DNA of 64,000 nt from Aneurinibacillus sp. Ricciae_BoGa-3. GTDB lineage: Bacteria; Bacillota; Bacilli; Aneurinibacillales; Aneurinibacillaceae. The notes under the pieces were generated by a model. The model had not been told where the DNA came from. It was given only the letters and a program-made list of their open reading frames with translations, and made no database searches. Shown here piece by piece: positions 1-8,430 of this stretch. Where the stretch lies: contig NZ_CP116887.1 of the NCBI RefSeq assembly GCF_028421645.1, positions 4,094,001 through 4,158,000 on the forward strand, given 5' to 3'. Position 1 is the first letter of the stretch. Each line of letters starts with the position of its first letter. A program made the position numbers and the translations under genes.

Positions 1-651
1 CTGCGGATCAACGAATTCTTCCGACAGGTGGGAAACGGCCTCCCAGCCGATAAAACACCAGAATAAAATAGCTGCAGCCTGCCCTACGCTGATCCAACCA
101 TGGGGCATAAAGGGTGTAAAGTTTATTTTCTCTATGTGGGGAGAAGCCCCGATAATCGCGAGAACAAGCACAGCTACGATGGATATAACTACCGCAATCT
201 GCACCTGTCCGGCAATTTTCATACCAGTTAAATTCGTCAGCAATCCAAATAGGAGAATCGCGGCGGATATGATCACCCGGGCATGATCACCCCATCCCAT
301 GGCGGCGGTCAAATATCCGGCACCGGTTATTGCCGCAACCGGCGCACCGATCGGCACGGACATGAGAAAAAACCAGCCGACAATCGCACCGGCGTGTGGG
401 CCGAACGCCACCGTAACAAAATGGGATACCCCGCCTGCATTGGGGTATTTAGCTGATAAGAGCCCCATGGCCAATGCCATCGGCAGTACCAGCAGTGTCA
501 TCAATCCCCAGGCCAGAAGTGACGCAGGGCCTGCAATTTCAGCAGCCAACCCCGGCACCAGGAGAACACCTGAACCAAGAACCGCCCCAATATACAGTGC
601 AACAGCCTGCGGCAGGCCTATCGTGCTTTTTAACCCGCTGTCATTTTTCAT
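1..651 (-). CDS. APC-family amino-acid permease/exporter (YjeH-like), 3' part outside the window
   Basis: The minus strand is open from an ATG at 651 to the window edge (217 codons), so the C-terminus is missing. The N-terminus reads as a hydrophobic transporter: a GAVLGSGVLLVPGLAAEIAG segment at about residues 18-37 is the glycine-rich first helix typical of the APC superfamily, and further hydrophobic helices follow. The glycine-rich motif and the general pattern are closest to YjeH-type exporters of neutral or branched-chain amino acids; the substrate is inferred from that resemblance only. A ribosome binding site (AGGGGG) lies about 8 nt before the ATG. The gene is divergent from a LysR regulator, which is the usual arrangement when the regulator controls the transporter. 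Confidence 0.8.
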   Translation of the reverse strand, partial: MKNDSGLKSTIGLPQAVALYIGAVLGSGVLLVPGLAAEIAGPASLLAWGLMTLLVLPMALAMGLLSAKYPNAGGVSHFVTVAFGPHAGAIVGWFFLMSVPIGAPVAAITGAGYLTAAMGWGDHARVIISAAILLFGLLTNLTGMKIAGQVQIAVVISIVAVLVLAIIGASPHIEKINFTPFMPHGWISVGQAAAILFWCFIGWEAVSHLSEEFVDPQ

Positions 652-738
652 GCGTTTTTCCCCCTGTATCTCTTGTTCTTTTTTCTATCGTAGCAGATAA
701 TAGTACTATCGTAAAAGCGGATGATTTCGATAATCTAA

Positions 739-753
739 ATCGGTTTAACCGAT
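739..753. promoter_or_regulatory. Palindromic LysR-type operator candidate
   Basis: ATCGGTT-T-AACCGAT is a perfect inverted repeat with 7-base arms in the divergent region between the permease and the LysR gene. It contains the T-N11-A pattern (T at 740, A at 752) of LysR-type boxes. A second short palindrome, ATAGTACTAT, lies at 700-709, and CTATCGTA occurs twice as a direct repeat (685-692 and 706-713). Binding is inferred from position and symmetry. Confidence 0.5.
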
Positions 754-772
754 GGATCAGGAGGTTGTATGC

Positions 773-1687
773 ATGGAGCTCCGCCAGTTGTATACGTTTA
801 AGGTCGTTGCGGAAGTGAAGGGGTTTACGAGAGCTGCGGAGATTCTGGGGTATGCCCAGTCCAGCGTAACCGCTCAAATCCAGGCACTTGAAGAGGAATT
901 AGGAACGCCTCTGTTTGACAGGCTTGGCAAAAAAATTATGCTGACAAGTGCCGGGGAACGGCTTCTTCCGCACGCGAGCGAAATGATCCAGATGCATGAT
1001 CTTGCCAAAAGCGCCATTCAATCACCAGCAGAAGTAAGCGGAACGCTAACGATCGGAGCTCCTGAATCGCTTGCCGCTTTTCGCTTGCCAGCGGTTATCC
1101 AGGAATACAGGAGCCTTTATCCGGAAGTCAAAATCATTTTAAAACCAGGCGTGTGCTGGGAGATGCGAGGCCTCGTCAGGCGCGGCGATCTGGATCTCGC
1201 TTTTTTGCTTGAGCCTGAAGTGGAAGAACCGGATCTGCAGGTAGATACGCTTGTCTATGAGAAAATTGCTTTGGTAGCCCCACCTGACCATCCTTTTGTT
1301 CAGAAAAAAGCCGTCGTGCCGGAAGATTTGAAAAACGAGACTCTCCTTCACACAGAACCGGGGTGCAGTTACCGCACGCTAATTGAGAAGCATCTCAACA
1401 GCCATGGCGTCTTCCCGAATCCGGATCTTGAGTTCTGGAGCATTGAAGCTATTAAAAACTGCGTTATGTCGGGGCTTGGCCTTTCTTTTCTGCCGCTTAT
1501 TGCGGTGCGCAACGAATTAGACAACAGAAAACTGAGCGCACTGGCGTGGGATGACAGTTCCCATCAGATAGCGACCCAGCTTGTGTACCATAAAAAGAAG
1601 TGGTTGTCCCCGGCCCTTCGCCAGTTCCTTCTACTTACCGTGTCCCATGCTGAAAACTGGTGTGCGGAAGAATTAATCCAAAAATAA
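773..1687 (+). CDS. LysR-family transcriptional regulator
   Basis: 304 residues, the normal size for the family. The N-terminus (MELRQLYTFKVVAEVKGFTR) carries the LysR winged helix-turn-helix (about residues 1-60, including AEILGYAQSSVTAQIQALEE), followed by the effector-binding domain from about residue 90. An upstream in-frame ATG at 752 is less likely: AGGAGG at 759-764 is 8 nt before the ATG at 773 and lies inside the coding sequence if 752 is used. The gene is divergent from the amino-acid exporter and probably controls it; the inducer is unknown. Confidence 0.9.
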   Translation: MELRQLYTFKVVAEVKGFTRAAEILGYAQSSVTAQIQALEEELGTPLFDRLGKKIMLTSAGERLLPHASEMIQMHDLAKSAIQSPAEVSGTLTIGAPESLAAFRLPAVIQEYRSLYPEVKIILKPGVCWEMRGLVRRGDLDLAFLLEPEVEEPDLQVDTLVYEKIALVAPPDHPFVQKKAVVPEDLKNETLLHTEPGCSYRTLIEKHLNSHGVFPNPDLEFWSIEAIKNCVMSGLGLSFLPLIAVRNELDNRKLSALAWDDSSHQIATQLVYHKKKWLSPALRQFLLLTVSHAENWCAEELIQK

Positions 1688-1694
1688 ATGGCAG

Positions 1695-1723
1695 TTGATT
1701 GTAATAAAAAAATGTAATAAAAT
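1695..1723 (+). promoter_or_regulatory. Sigma-A promoter candidate for the tRNA cluster
   Basis: TTGATT at 1695-1700, a 17-base spacer and TAAAAT at 1718-1723. It lies just after the LysR stop codon and 38 nt before the first tRNA. It is the only good promoter-like pair before the five tRNAs. Confidence 0.4.
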
Positions 1724-1733
1724 GAATACTGTC

Positions 1734-1752
1734 GTTAACACGAGCTGTTAAC
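1734..1752. other. Inverted repeat between the promoter and the first tRNA
   Basis: GTTAACA-CGAGC-TGTTAAC: perfect 7-base arms, followed by ATTCTTTTT. It may be the terminator of the LysR gene or a structured 5' leader of the tRNA transcript. The stem is AT-rich and weak. Confidence 0.4.
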
Positions 1753-1760
1753 ATTCTTTT

Positions 1761-1835
1761 TGGGGTATAGCCAAGCGGTAAGGCAACGGACTTTGACTCC
1801 GTCATGCCCTGGTTCGAATCCAGGTACCCCAGCCA
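1761..1835 (+). tRNA. tRNA-Gln (anticodon TTG)
   Basis: Acceptor arms TGGGGTA and TACCCCA pair fully, the anticodon loop is ACTTTGACT with TTG, the T-arm contains GGTTCGAATCC, and CCA is encoded. It is the first of five closely spaced tRNAs in the same direction. Confidence 0.95.
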
Positions 1836-1840
1836 GTGAC

Positions 1841-1917
1841 CGGGAAGTGGCTCAGCTTGGTAGAGCGCCTCGTTCGGGACGAGGAGGTCGCAGGTTCAAA
1901 TCCTGTCTTCCCGACCA
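1841..1917 (+). tRNA. tRNA-Pro (anticodon CGG)
   Basis: CGGGAAG pairs with CTTCCCG. The anticodon stem CCTCG/CGAGG closes the loop TTCGGGA, giving CGG. T-loop GGTTCAAATCC and an encoded CCA are present. It starts 5 nt after tRNA-Gln. Confidence 0.95.
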
Positions 1918-1931
1918 TAACTTATAATATT

Positions 1932-2008
1932 GGCGGTGTAGCTCAGCTGGCTAGAGCGTACGGTTCATACCCGTAAGGTCGGGGGTTCGATCCCCTCCGC
2001 CGCTACCA
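1932..2008 (+). tRNA. tRNA-Met (anticodon CAT, elongator type)
   Basis: The acceptor pair GGCGGTG/CGCCGCT includes G-U wobbles, the anticodon loop TTCATAC gives CAT, the T-arm is GGGGGTTCGATCCCC, and CCA is encoded. The acceptor stem lacks the initiator-type mismatch, so elongator Met is the best reading; a CAT tRNA read as Ile after lysidine modification cannot be fully excluded. Confidence 0.9.
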
Positions 2009-2015
2009 TACATGT

Positions 2016-2104
2016 GGAGGGATACCGAAGTGGTCATAACGGGGCGGTCTTGAAAACCGTTAGGGTGCAAGCCCACGCGGGTTCGAATCCTGCTCCCTCC
2101 GCCA
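2016..2104 (+). tRNA. tRNA-Ser (anticodon TGA)
   Basis: GGAGGGA pairs with TCCCTCC, the anticodon is TGA in the loop CTTGAAA, and a long variable arm (GGGTGCAAGCCC) gives the extra length typical of class II tRNA-Ser. CCA is encoded. Confidence 0.95.
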
Positions 2105-2109
2105 TGATT

Positions 2110-2186
2110 GTCCCAGTAGCTCAGTTGGATAGAGCAACGGCCTTCTAAGCCGTGTGTCAGGAGTTCGAATCTCTTCTGGGACGCCA
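2110..2186 (+). tRNA. tRNA-Arg (anticodon TCT)
   Basis: GTCCCAG pairs with CTGGGAC, the anticodon loop CTTCTAA gives TCT, the T-loop is AGTTCGAATCT, and CCA is encoded. It is the last tRNA of the cluster and a terminator follows. Confidence 0.95.
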
Positions 2187-2215
2187 TTCTACTAAATAAA
2201 ATAATGATGCAGTGT

Positions 2216-2243
2216 GAGAGGTTCCAGTCGGAATCTCTTTTTT
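2216..2243 (+). terminator. Terminator of the tRNA cluster
   Basis: GAGAGGTTCC-AGTC-GGAATCTCTT forms a 10-bp stem (two G-U pairs) followed by a run of six T. It lies 30 nt after tRNA-Arg. Confidence 0.8.
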
Positions 2244-2411
2244 AATTTGGAAAATACCTTCAATGTAGATCAAATAACACACATGGATCAAGTCTATTAG
2301 GCTCAATCCTATGGTAAATCTATGAATCTTATTTAACATGCTGCAAATTCAAAATTTTGATAAGTTGAAAGTGGAAATAAATTCTGTAGTAAGCGTAAGG
2401 AGGACAAAAGA

Positions 2412-4511
2412 ATGGACAAGGACAATCGTTCGTTAAGTGGCCAGCAGCGATCTCATTATGTGAGGATACCCGGGAGCGAGCGAACCGCGTTACCCAATAC
2501 CAGAAAAACAGGCCCGGTCAATCCTGATGAAGAGATGTCGGTAACTGTACTTGTACGTCGCCCCCCAGCTCCCAGTTTACTAAAGAAAACTGATACTCCC
2601 CCTTTCTCTTTAGGCCAGCATTTTACCCGTGAGGAATTTGCTGCGGCTCATGGTGCGAACGAAAGTGATCTGAAAAAAGTCGAAAAATTCGCCCATAACC
2701 ACGGCCTAGCGGTTAAAGAAGTGAACCCGGCAGCCGGAAGCATGCTGCTTACAGGAACAGCAGCATCCTTTAGTAAGGCCTTTGCTGTTGAGCTCGCACA
2801 CTATGAGCATCCCAACTTTACCTACCGTGGACGCATTGGGCATGTTAGCATCCCACAGGAACTTGCCGATATTGTCGAAGCGGTGTTAGGTCTGGATGAG
2901 CGGCCACAGCTTAAGCCTCATTTTCAGGTTTTTGAGGAAACAGAAGAATTTGCACGGCCCAACAAGACGAGAATATCTTATACCCCAGTCGAAATCGCGG
3001 AGCTTTACAATTTTCCTTCGAATATAAATTGCAGCGAACAGTGTATCGGTATTATCGAATTAGGCGGCGGCTATAATCCTGCTGAGCTTCAACAATACTT
3101 CTCCTCTCTTGGAGTTGCTGAGCCAGCGATTACAAACGTATCCGTGAACGGGGCAACCAATCAACCGACTGGAGACGCCAATGGACCTGACGGTGAAGTC
3201 GTATTAGACATCGAAATAGCTGGAGCTGTTGCACCTGGAGTAAAAATTGCGGTTTATTTTGCCCCTAACACAGATGCAGGATTCCTTAACGCAATTACGA
3301 CCGCTATCCACGACACCCAAAATAAGCCTTCGGTGATTTCAATTAGTTGGGGGAATGCGGAGAATCAATGGACAACTCAGGCTATGAAAGCTATGGATCG
3401 AGCCTTTCAGGATGCAGCAGCGGTTGGGGTAACCATTTGCTGCGCAGCAGGGGATCGCGGCTCGGCCGATGGCGTAAACGATGGGCTCGTGCATGTGGAT
3501 TTTCCTGCTTCTAGCCCCTTCGCTCTTGCATGCGGTGGCACACGGCTGGAAGGGTCAGGCGATACCATTACCCAGGAAAGCGTTTGGAATGAAGGTCCAG
3601 ACAGCAGCACGGGTGGCGGAGTCAGTGATGTATTTGATCTGCCAGTTTGGCAAACCTCTGCCAACGTCCCCCCTTCAGCAAATCCAGAAGGCCGAAAAGG
3701 ACGAGGTGTTCCCGATGTAGCGGGAGACGCCGATCCCGCTACCGGTTATCAAATTTTAGTAGATGGACAGCGAACTGTAATTGGCGGAACGAGCGCGGTG
3801 GCCCCTCTCTGGGCAGGATTGATTGCCCTGATTAATCAGCAGTTGGGTCATCCGATAGGTTTTGTTAACCCTACTCTCTATGCTCTGTCTACTCGTGGCA
3901 GTGCCTTTTATGATATTACAATTGGAAACAATGAATCAAGTCGGGAGAGCGGGGCTTATACAGCCGGGCCCGGCTGGGATGCCTGTACCGGCCTCGGAAG
4001 TCCAGATGGTACAAATTTAATCAACGCACTTCAAAGCTTCAAAACTTCGAGTGGAGGCATTCTTATGTCTGGCCATGCTCCCGCAGAAAAACACCCTATT
4101 TTCGGACATACGCTTTCAAACGAGCGATTGCCTTTTCACGTTAATCCGTTGTCTCTTCACGGACCGCTTGTACACCTTAAAGGGACCATTAAAAAAGTGG
4201 AACCCGATGTTACGTTTCACGGTACCTCCCACTATCATCTTATTATCAATCATATCGAACTAATCAGCATAAAAGGAGCCGACCCATCGATCGTAACAGA
4301 CGAATGTTTTTGTGCCATTCGTTATGGGGATAAACTTGGCCTGGGGCAGCCCATTGAAGGGCTTGCAGAAGGACAATTGATCGAGCTTCAAGGAGAATAT
4401 ATTGATAAAAATCATGCTTATCCTTCCTTAGGAAACCCGGGAGATCCTGTGCTTCACTTTACGCACCATCCTGTTGGATTTGTCATCTACAAAGGGAAGC
4501 GCTATGAATAA
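2412..4511 (+). CDS. S53 family peptidase (kumamolisin/sedolisin-like) with an extra C-terminal domain
   Basis: 699 residues. Residues about 40-185 match the pro-kumamolisin activation domain, and the S53 catalytic domain runs from about 190 to 550. The Ser-Glu-Asp triad is visible: E262 and D266 (GEVVLDIEIAG), the oxyanion Asp D348 (AAGDRGS) and nucleophile S461 in IGGTSAVAPLW. A calcium-site-like TIGNN...GPGWDACTGLGSPDG segment ends the domain. Sedolisins are endopeptidases usually active at low pH. No signal peptide is evident, as in several bacterial kumamolisins. About 145 further residues follow (GTIKKVEP... to HFTHHPVGFVIYKGKRY) that are not part of the peptidase fold and resemble DUF3465-type small domains. 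The RBS AAGGAGGA lies about 9 nt before the ATG. Confidence 0.93.
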   Translation: MDKDNRSLSGQQRSHYVRIPGSERTALPNTRKTGPVNPDEEMSVTVLVRRPPAPSLLKKTDTPPFSLGQHFTREEFAAAHGANESDLKKVEKFAHNHGLAVKEVNPAAGSMLLTGTAASFSKAFAVELAHYEHPNFTYRGRIGHVSIPQELADIVEAVLGLDERPQLKPHFQVFEETEEFARPNKTRISYTPVEIAELYNFPSNINCSEQCIGIIELGGGYNPAELQQYFSSLGVAEPAITNVSVNGATNQPTGDANGPDGEVVLDIEIAGAVAPGVKIAVYFAPNTDAGFLNAITTAIHDTQNKPSVISISWGNAENQWTTQAMKAMDRAFQDAAAVGVTICCAAGDRGSADGVNDGLVHVDFPASSPFALACGGTRLEGSGDTITQESVWNEGPDSSTGGGVSDVFDLPVWQTSANVPPSANPEGRKGRGVPDVAGDADPATGYQILVDGQRTVIGGTSAVAPLWAGLIALINQQLGHPIGFVNPTLYALSTRGSAFYDITIGNNESSRESGAYTAGPGWDACTGLGSPDGTNLINALQSFKTSSGGILMSGHAPAEKHPIFGHTLSNERLPFHVNPLSLHGPLVHLKGTIKKVEPDVTFHGTSHYHLIINHIELISIKGADPSIVTDECFCAIRYGDKLGLGQPIEGLAEGQLIELQGEYIDKNHAYPSLGNPGDPVLHFTHHPVGFVIYKGKRYE

Positions 4512-4560
4512 CCTCCTCACAAACGAATCAACCCGGTAATATGCATTTTCGGCCAAAACA

Positions 4561-4602
4561 AAGCAGTTGATTTGGATAAACCAGATCAGCTGCTTTTCGT
4601 TT
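4561..4602 (+). terminator. Terminator after the S53 peptidase
   Basis: AAGCAGTTGAT at 4561-4571 pairs with ATCAGCTGCTT at 4585-4595 (11 bp, one G-U), followed by TTCGTTT. Confidence 0.75.
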
Positions 4603-4704
4603 ATGCCTTATAATCTTAGCTGCGTGATCACATGTGGCTATACGTGTTATTCGTGCATGAAATGATGGGCCCAGCTCATACTAAATATGGAGGTATTACG
4701 TGAC

Positions 4705-5670
4705 ATGGTAAATGCGTGGTGTATTGGGCTTTTGCTGTTATTTCAACAAATTTCTCATCCTGACAACCTATTGGTTCAACGGCAAGGACAGACTATTGCT
4801 ATTGTTAACCGCACACAGTATGCCCTGCCTCTGTCCGGCATGTCGGCAATTGACGTTAATAAGTTTCAAAAATTCATTGACGATGTGGACCGGCAAATCT
4901 ATCGGCCAGCTAGTAATGCCATCATAGATAGCCAAGAGAAAATTATTCCGGGAAGGATAGGCCGTAGGCTTTATCGACAGGCTTTTACGAAACAATTTTA
5001 CACATATTTCTTCAGTAACGGACCTTCAACGATAGAAGTACCTCAGTTAGACGTATATCCCAAGGTTGACAGCGAACTGCTTGCGCATATCCGGGAAAAA
5101 CAAATCGGGCAATATACGACGTATTTTGACACCAACAACAAAAACCGTTCCCACAATATCGCCCTTGCCTCTAAAGCGATCAACAATTATGTCGTTTTTC
5201 CCAACGAAACATTTTCGTTTAACCAGGTTGTCGGCAAGCGAACGCCGGAAAAGGGTTATTTACCGGCGCCAGTGATCGTCAAAGGCGAGTTGTCGGAAGG
5301 GATTGGCGGGGGAATTTGCCAGGTATCTTCAACGCTGTTCAATGCCGTCGATCAGACCGGGTTAAAAATCATTCAACGCTACTCCCATAGCAGGAGTGTC
5401 CCGTATGTGCCACCCGGTCGCTATGCTGCTATAAGTTGGTATGGTCCTGATTTTCGCTTTCAAAACAAGTACAACCAGCCGATACTGATTCGAACTAAAA
5501 CTGAGGAAAGCAGCAGTATGACTATCAAGATTTACTCCTCTCATGTGATTGAATACAAACCGAGGGAAGTTCCAAGCGCCGCAGAGCGATTGCCAGAATC
5601 TGAAACTCCAATTGCTGTTCGTGGAATACCAATGTTCCATACAGCATTCTCTCAAAATGTGTGGATGTAG
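4705..5670 (+). CDS. VanW family protein
   Basis: 321 residues. A hydrophobic N-terminus (about residues 4-15) suggests membrane anchoring or export. Residues about 130-285 hold the VanW domain: SHNIALASKAINNYVVFPNE, TFSFNQVVGKRTPEKGY and GGGICQVSSTLFNAV are characteristic. VanW proteins accompany some vancomycin-resistance clusters and many Gram-positive envelope loci, but their biochemical role is not established. Start choice: GGAGGT at 4689-4694 is 10 nt before the ATG at 4705; the earlier in-frame ATG at 4687 overlaps that RBS. It probably shares a transcript with the mutase gene 28 nt downstream. No van resistance genes are nearby. Confidence 0.88.
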   Translation: MVNAWCIGLLLLFQQISHPDNLLVQRQGQTIAIVNRTQYALPLSGMSAIDVNKFQKFIDDVDRQIYRPASNAIIDSQEKIIPGRIGRRLYRQAFTKQFYTYFFSNGPSTIEVPQLDVYPKVDSELLAHIREKQIGQYTTYFDTNNKNRSHNIALASKAINNYVVFPNETFSFNQVVGKRTPEKGYLPAPVIVKGELSEGIGGGICQVSSTLFNAVDQTGLKIIQRYSHSRSVPYVPPGRYAAISWYGPDFRFQNKYNQPILIRTKTEESSSMTIKIYSSHVIEYKPREVPSAAERLPESETPIAVRGIPMFHTAFSQNVWM

Positions 5671-5698
5671 TACAAATTGATGTCAAGGAGCTGGAACA

Positions 5699-7438
5699 TT
5701 GAAAGAATTACAAGAATATCAAAAGTGGTTAGATTACAAAGAGCTACCCGAGAAGCTTCGCGAAGAACTCCTTTCTATACAGGGCAACAAAGAGGAAATT
5801 GAAGAACGATTCGGACGCACCCTTGATTTCGGAACGGCTGGGCTTCGCGGTGTGCTCGGCGCAGGGTTAAACCGTATGAATATTTATACCGTCCGCAAAA
5901 CCTCCTGGGCACTAGCGGAGTATATCCTGCGTCAAGGTAAAGGGGCAGACCTGTACAGCGTCGTAATTGGATATGATTCTCGGCATATGTCACAACATTT
6001 TGCACGTGAAGCAGGCCTTACCATGGCCGCTGTCGGCATTCAAGCATACGTCTCGCCGTGTTTGTGTCCAACTCCTGAGGTGTCGTTCGCAGTTCGTCAC
6101 CTCCAGGCAGCTGCAGGCGTGATGATTACCGCAAGCCACAATCCGCCTGAGTACAATGGATACAAAGCATATGGTCCAAATGGTTATCAATTGCTACCTG
6201 ACGAAGCAACGAATGTACACAATATCATGTTGGAAAACCTAGATGTATTCGAAATTCCGACTATGGCTCTCGATGAGGCGATACATCGTGGATTATTCCA
6301 ATGGACTGCGCCAGAAGTTCGAAACACTTACATCCGTGCAGTGGTCCACGAAGTACAGTTTCCTTCTGTTACCGATGAACAAAGAAAGGCATTGTCTGTC
6401 GTCTATACGCCACTACATGGAACAGGGAATGTTCCGGTACGGGAGGTATTACATGCCACTGGATACGCCAACGTGCATATCGTGAAAGAACAGGAAGCAC
6501 CAGACGGTGACTTTCCAACTGTAAAGAGTCCGAATCCAGAGGAACCGGAAGCACTGGAACTAGGTATTCGTACCGCCGGCGAAGTTCAAGCTGACCTAGT
6601 TATCGGAACTGACCCGGACGCGGACAGGGTTGGTATCGCGGTCCGTGACAATAGCGGTTCCTATCACCTTCTTACAGGCAACCAAGTGGGTGCCCTCTTA
6701 ATGGAATTCATTCTCAGCCGGCGAAAAGCGGAAAATCGACTACCCACAAACGGCATTGTCTTCAAAACCATTGTCACCTCTACACTTGGCCAGGCTGTGG
6801 CTTCATCCTATGACATCGTGACAGAAAATACACTTACAGGGTTCAAATATATTGGCGAAGGCATTACTCGTTATGGGCAGACAGGTGAACATACATTTTT
6901 GTTTGGCTATGAAGAAAGTTACGGGTATTTAGTTTCGCCTATCGTTCGCGACAAGGATGCCGTGCAGACTTGTTTGGCCATCGCTGAAATGACATCCTTC
7001 TACAAGGGCCTGGGCAAAACGCTGATCGACGCGTTGGAGAAATTATTTCAGCGGTTTGGTTATTATAAAGAAGAGCTGTTCAGCCTGACCTTAAAAGGAG
7101 CAGATGCGCCGAACCAAACAGACTTGGTGATGGACGTATTACGGCGGGAAACGCCAAAAGTCGAAGGGCTTAAACTGGTGGCTATTGAGGATTACCTTAC
7201 ATTGAAACGTATTCTCGCTGATGATGAGGGCAATCCAACTTCTACTGCAGACGCTTTGCTTTTGCCGGCTTCCAACGTATTGAAGTATTTATATGAGGAT
7301 GGTTCATGGATGGCGGTTCGTCCATCTGGCACAGAACCCAAGCTCAAAACTTATTTGGCCGCACGCGGAACGAGCAAGACAGATTGTGAAACAAAAACAC
7401 AGCAGATGCGAGCTGCAATCGAAGACCACATAAAATAA
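5699..7438 (+). CDS. pgcA: Phospho-sugar mutase (alpha-phosphoglucomutase type, PgcA-like)
   Basis: 579 residues, matching Bacillus PgcA (about 580). It interconverts glucose-6-phosphate and glucose-1-phosphate, the precursor of UDP-glucose. The four hallmark loops are visible: TASHNP at 144-149 (phosphoserine S146), metal loop DPDADR at 305-310, GYEES near 404, and phosphate-binding RPSGTEPKLK near 540. It starts with TTG; AAGGAG at 5685-5690 is 8 nt upstream. Lying behind vanW and near a giant glucan synthase suggests, but does not prove, supply of glucose-1-phosphate for extracellular glucan. Phosphomannomutase or phosphopentomutase activity is possible in this family. Confidence 0.88.
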   Translation: MKELQEYQKWLDYKELPEKLREELLSIQGNKEEIEERFGRTLDFGTAGLRGVLGAGLNRMNIYTVRKTSWALAEYILRQGKGADLYSVVIGYDSRHMSQHFAREAGLTMAAVGIQAYVSPCLCPTPEVSFAVRHLQAAAGVMITASHNPPEYNGYKAYGPNGYQLLPDEATNVHNIMLENLDVFEIPTMALDEAIHRGLFQWTAPEVRNTYIRAVVHEVQFPSVTDEQRKALSVVYTPLHGTGNVPVREVLHATGYANVHIVKEQEAPDGDFPTVKSPNPEEPEALELGIRTAGEVQADLVIGTDPDADRVGIAVRDNSGSYHLLTGNQVGALLMEFILSRRKAENRLPTNGIVFKTIVTSTLGQAVASSYDIVTENTLTGFKYIGEGITRYGQTGEHTFLFGYEESYGYLVSPIVRDKDAVQTCLAIAEMTSFYKGLGKTLIDALEKLFQRFGYYKEELFSLTLKGADAPNQTDLVMDVLRRETPKVEGLKLVAIEDYLTLKRILADDEGNPTSTADALLLPASNVLKYLYEDGSWMAVRPSGTEPKLKTYLAARGTSKTDCETKTQQMRAAIEDHIK

Positions 7439-7460
7439 GGGGTCCTAGGGTTCCCCTTAT
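7435..7460 (+). terminator. Hairpin after pgcA (weak terminator)
   Basis: ATAAGGGG and CCCCTTAT form a perfect 8-bp stem overlapping the pgcA stop codon. No T-run follows, so it may protect the 3' end rather than terminate. Confidence 0.45.
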
Positions 7461-7575
7461 ATCCAGGTTGTGGAGAAACCTTAAATTTTAAAAGTAAATT
7501 GTCAATTGCGGGCCTTTACTTGAACGCCAGATTCTAGTCGACGGTATGAAGCTTGATTTCATTTCTGTTTAAACA

Positions 7576-7860
7576 TTAAACCTCCATTGCACTTGCCAGA
7601 GCCACGAGCTTGTTTAACGTTTCCCAGCTACGCACGGTCGCTGGGACATCTAGCTTCTGAAGGTTGTCGGCAAGCTTGGAATTGCGTATGCTATGACGGA
7701 ATAAAAGGAAGACATCTCGGCCCAGAACATTGCCGCTTTGAATATACGTTTGAACTCGACTCAGGCCCATTTCTTCAAAAGTGCGCTTCAATTCAGCCAT
7801 CTTGATCATATTCTTTCCGCCTACGTTAATACCCCGTAACAGCGCGATATAAATCGTCAT
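7576..7860 (-). pseudogene. DUF1697 gene with a large internal deletion
   Basis: 94 codons. The first 46 (MTIYIALLRGINVGGKNMIK ... YIQSGNV) match the N-terminus of DUF1697 proteins; the last 45 or so (RNSKL..LQKLDVPATVRSWETLNKL) match the family C-terminus. The family is normally about 180 residues, so the middle half is absent while the frame is kept. Whether the short product is made is unknown. It is most simply read as a deletion derivative. Confidence 0.7.
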
Positions 7861-8002
7861 CTATCTCACGGACCCTCTTTTCAGTGTAGAGTTAATGAGC
7901 TCATAAGAATATTTAACTGCAAGGTATGCTTATTGCTGGCAAGCCGTAGTAATTACAGAAGAATGTATTTGCTGCAGATACCGCCTGCGCCCCTCTTACC
8001 TA

Positions 8003-8107
8003 GGCCTCCTCAATGATTGGTATGACATCCGCAGCGGTGGGCAATAGCAGAACGTCAATACCGTCAAAAAGCGATCTGGAGATCGTTTTACGGTTTTCCT
8101 CTATATG
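8003..8107 (-). pseudogene. Amidase-family remnant (about 35 codons)
   Basis: The minus strand reads RKTISRSLFDGIDVLLLPTA followed by ADVIPIIEEA and then a stop. The FDGIDVLLLPT segment resembles the C-terminal part of amidase-signature enzymes (F..xDvlltPT). Stop codons occur just upstream, and neither the GGSSGG motif nor the catalytic lysine region is present. It is a short decayed piece. The rest of 7861-8217 shows no gene. Confidence 0.35.
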
Positions 8108-8229
8108 TTAAGCCCAGGTTTCTCGCGTAGCTGCTGTTGAAGTTCCTAATCTTCTGTCAGGCGGCAATAATATACAGTAACTTCAAAAAAAAAGAGGTTG
8201 TTTTATGCTCTTATTAGTTAAACAAAAAA

Positions 8230-8430
8230 GTAAAAGCCGTTGTTGTGGCAAGAGAAGGAGCAGAACTCACAGAAGAAGATATCATTCAATACTGTGAAAG
8301 AAAATTGGCCGGGTATAAAAAACCAAAATCAGTAGACTTTGTCAATGAACTCCCACGTAATCCTTCGGGTAAAATTTTAAAAACGGTATTACGCGATTCT
8401 TATTGGGAAAATCAAAGCTTGAAAATTTAA
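8230..8430 (+). pseudogene. C-terminal fragment of an AMP-forming acyl-CoA synthetase/ligase
   Basis: The frame reads VKAVVVAREGAELTEEDIIQ, then YCERKLAGYKKPKSVDFVNE and LPRNPSGKILKTVLRD. This is the C-terminal AMP-binding subdomain, including the A10-type PSGKILK lysine motif. A TAG stop in the same frame upstream (about 8215) and the missing 400-plus N-terminal residues show that only the tail remains. Confidence 0.75.

Noticed and set aside
1951-2339. Minus-strand open frames across the tRNA cluster
   Set aside because: They are antisense to tRNA-Met, Ser and Arg and have no RBS.
4687-5670. VanW as part of a vancomycin-resistance cluster
   Set aside because: No vanR/S/H/A/X-like genes are nearby; VanW-domain proteins are common in Gram-positive genomes.
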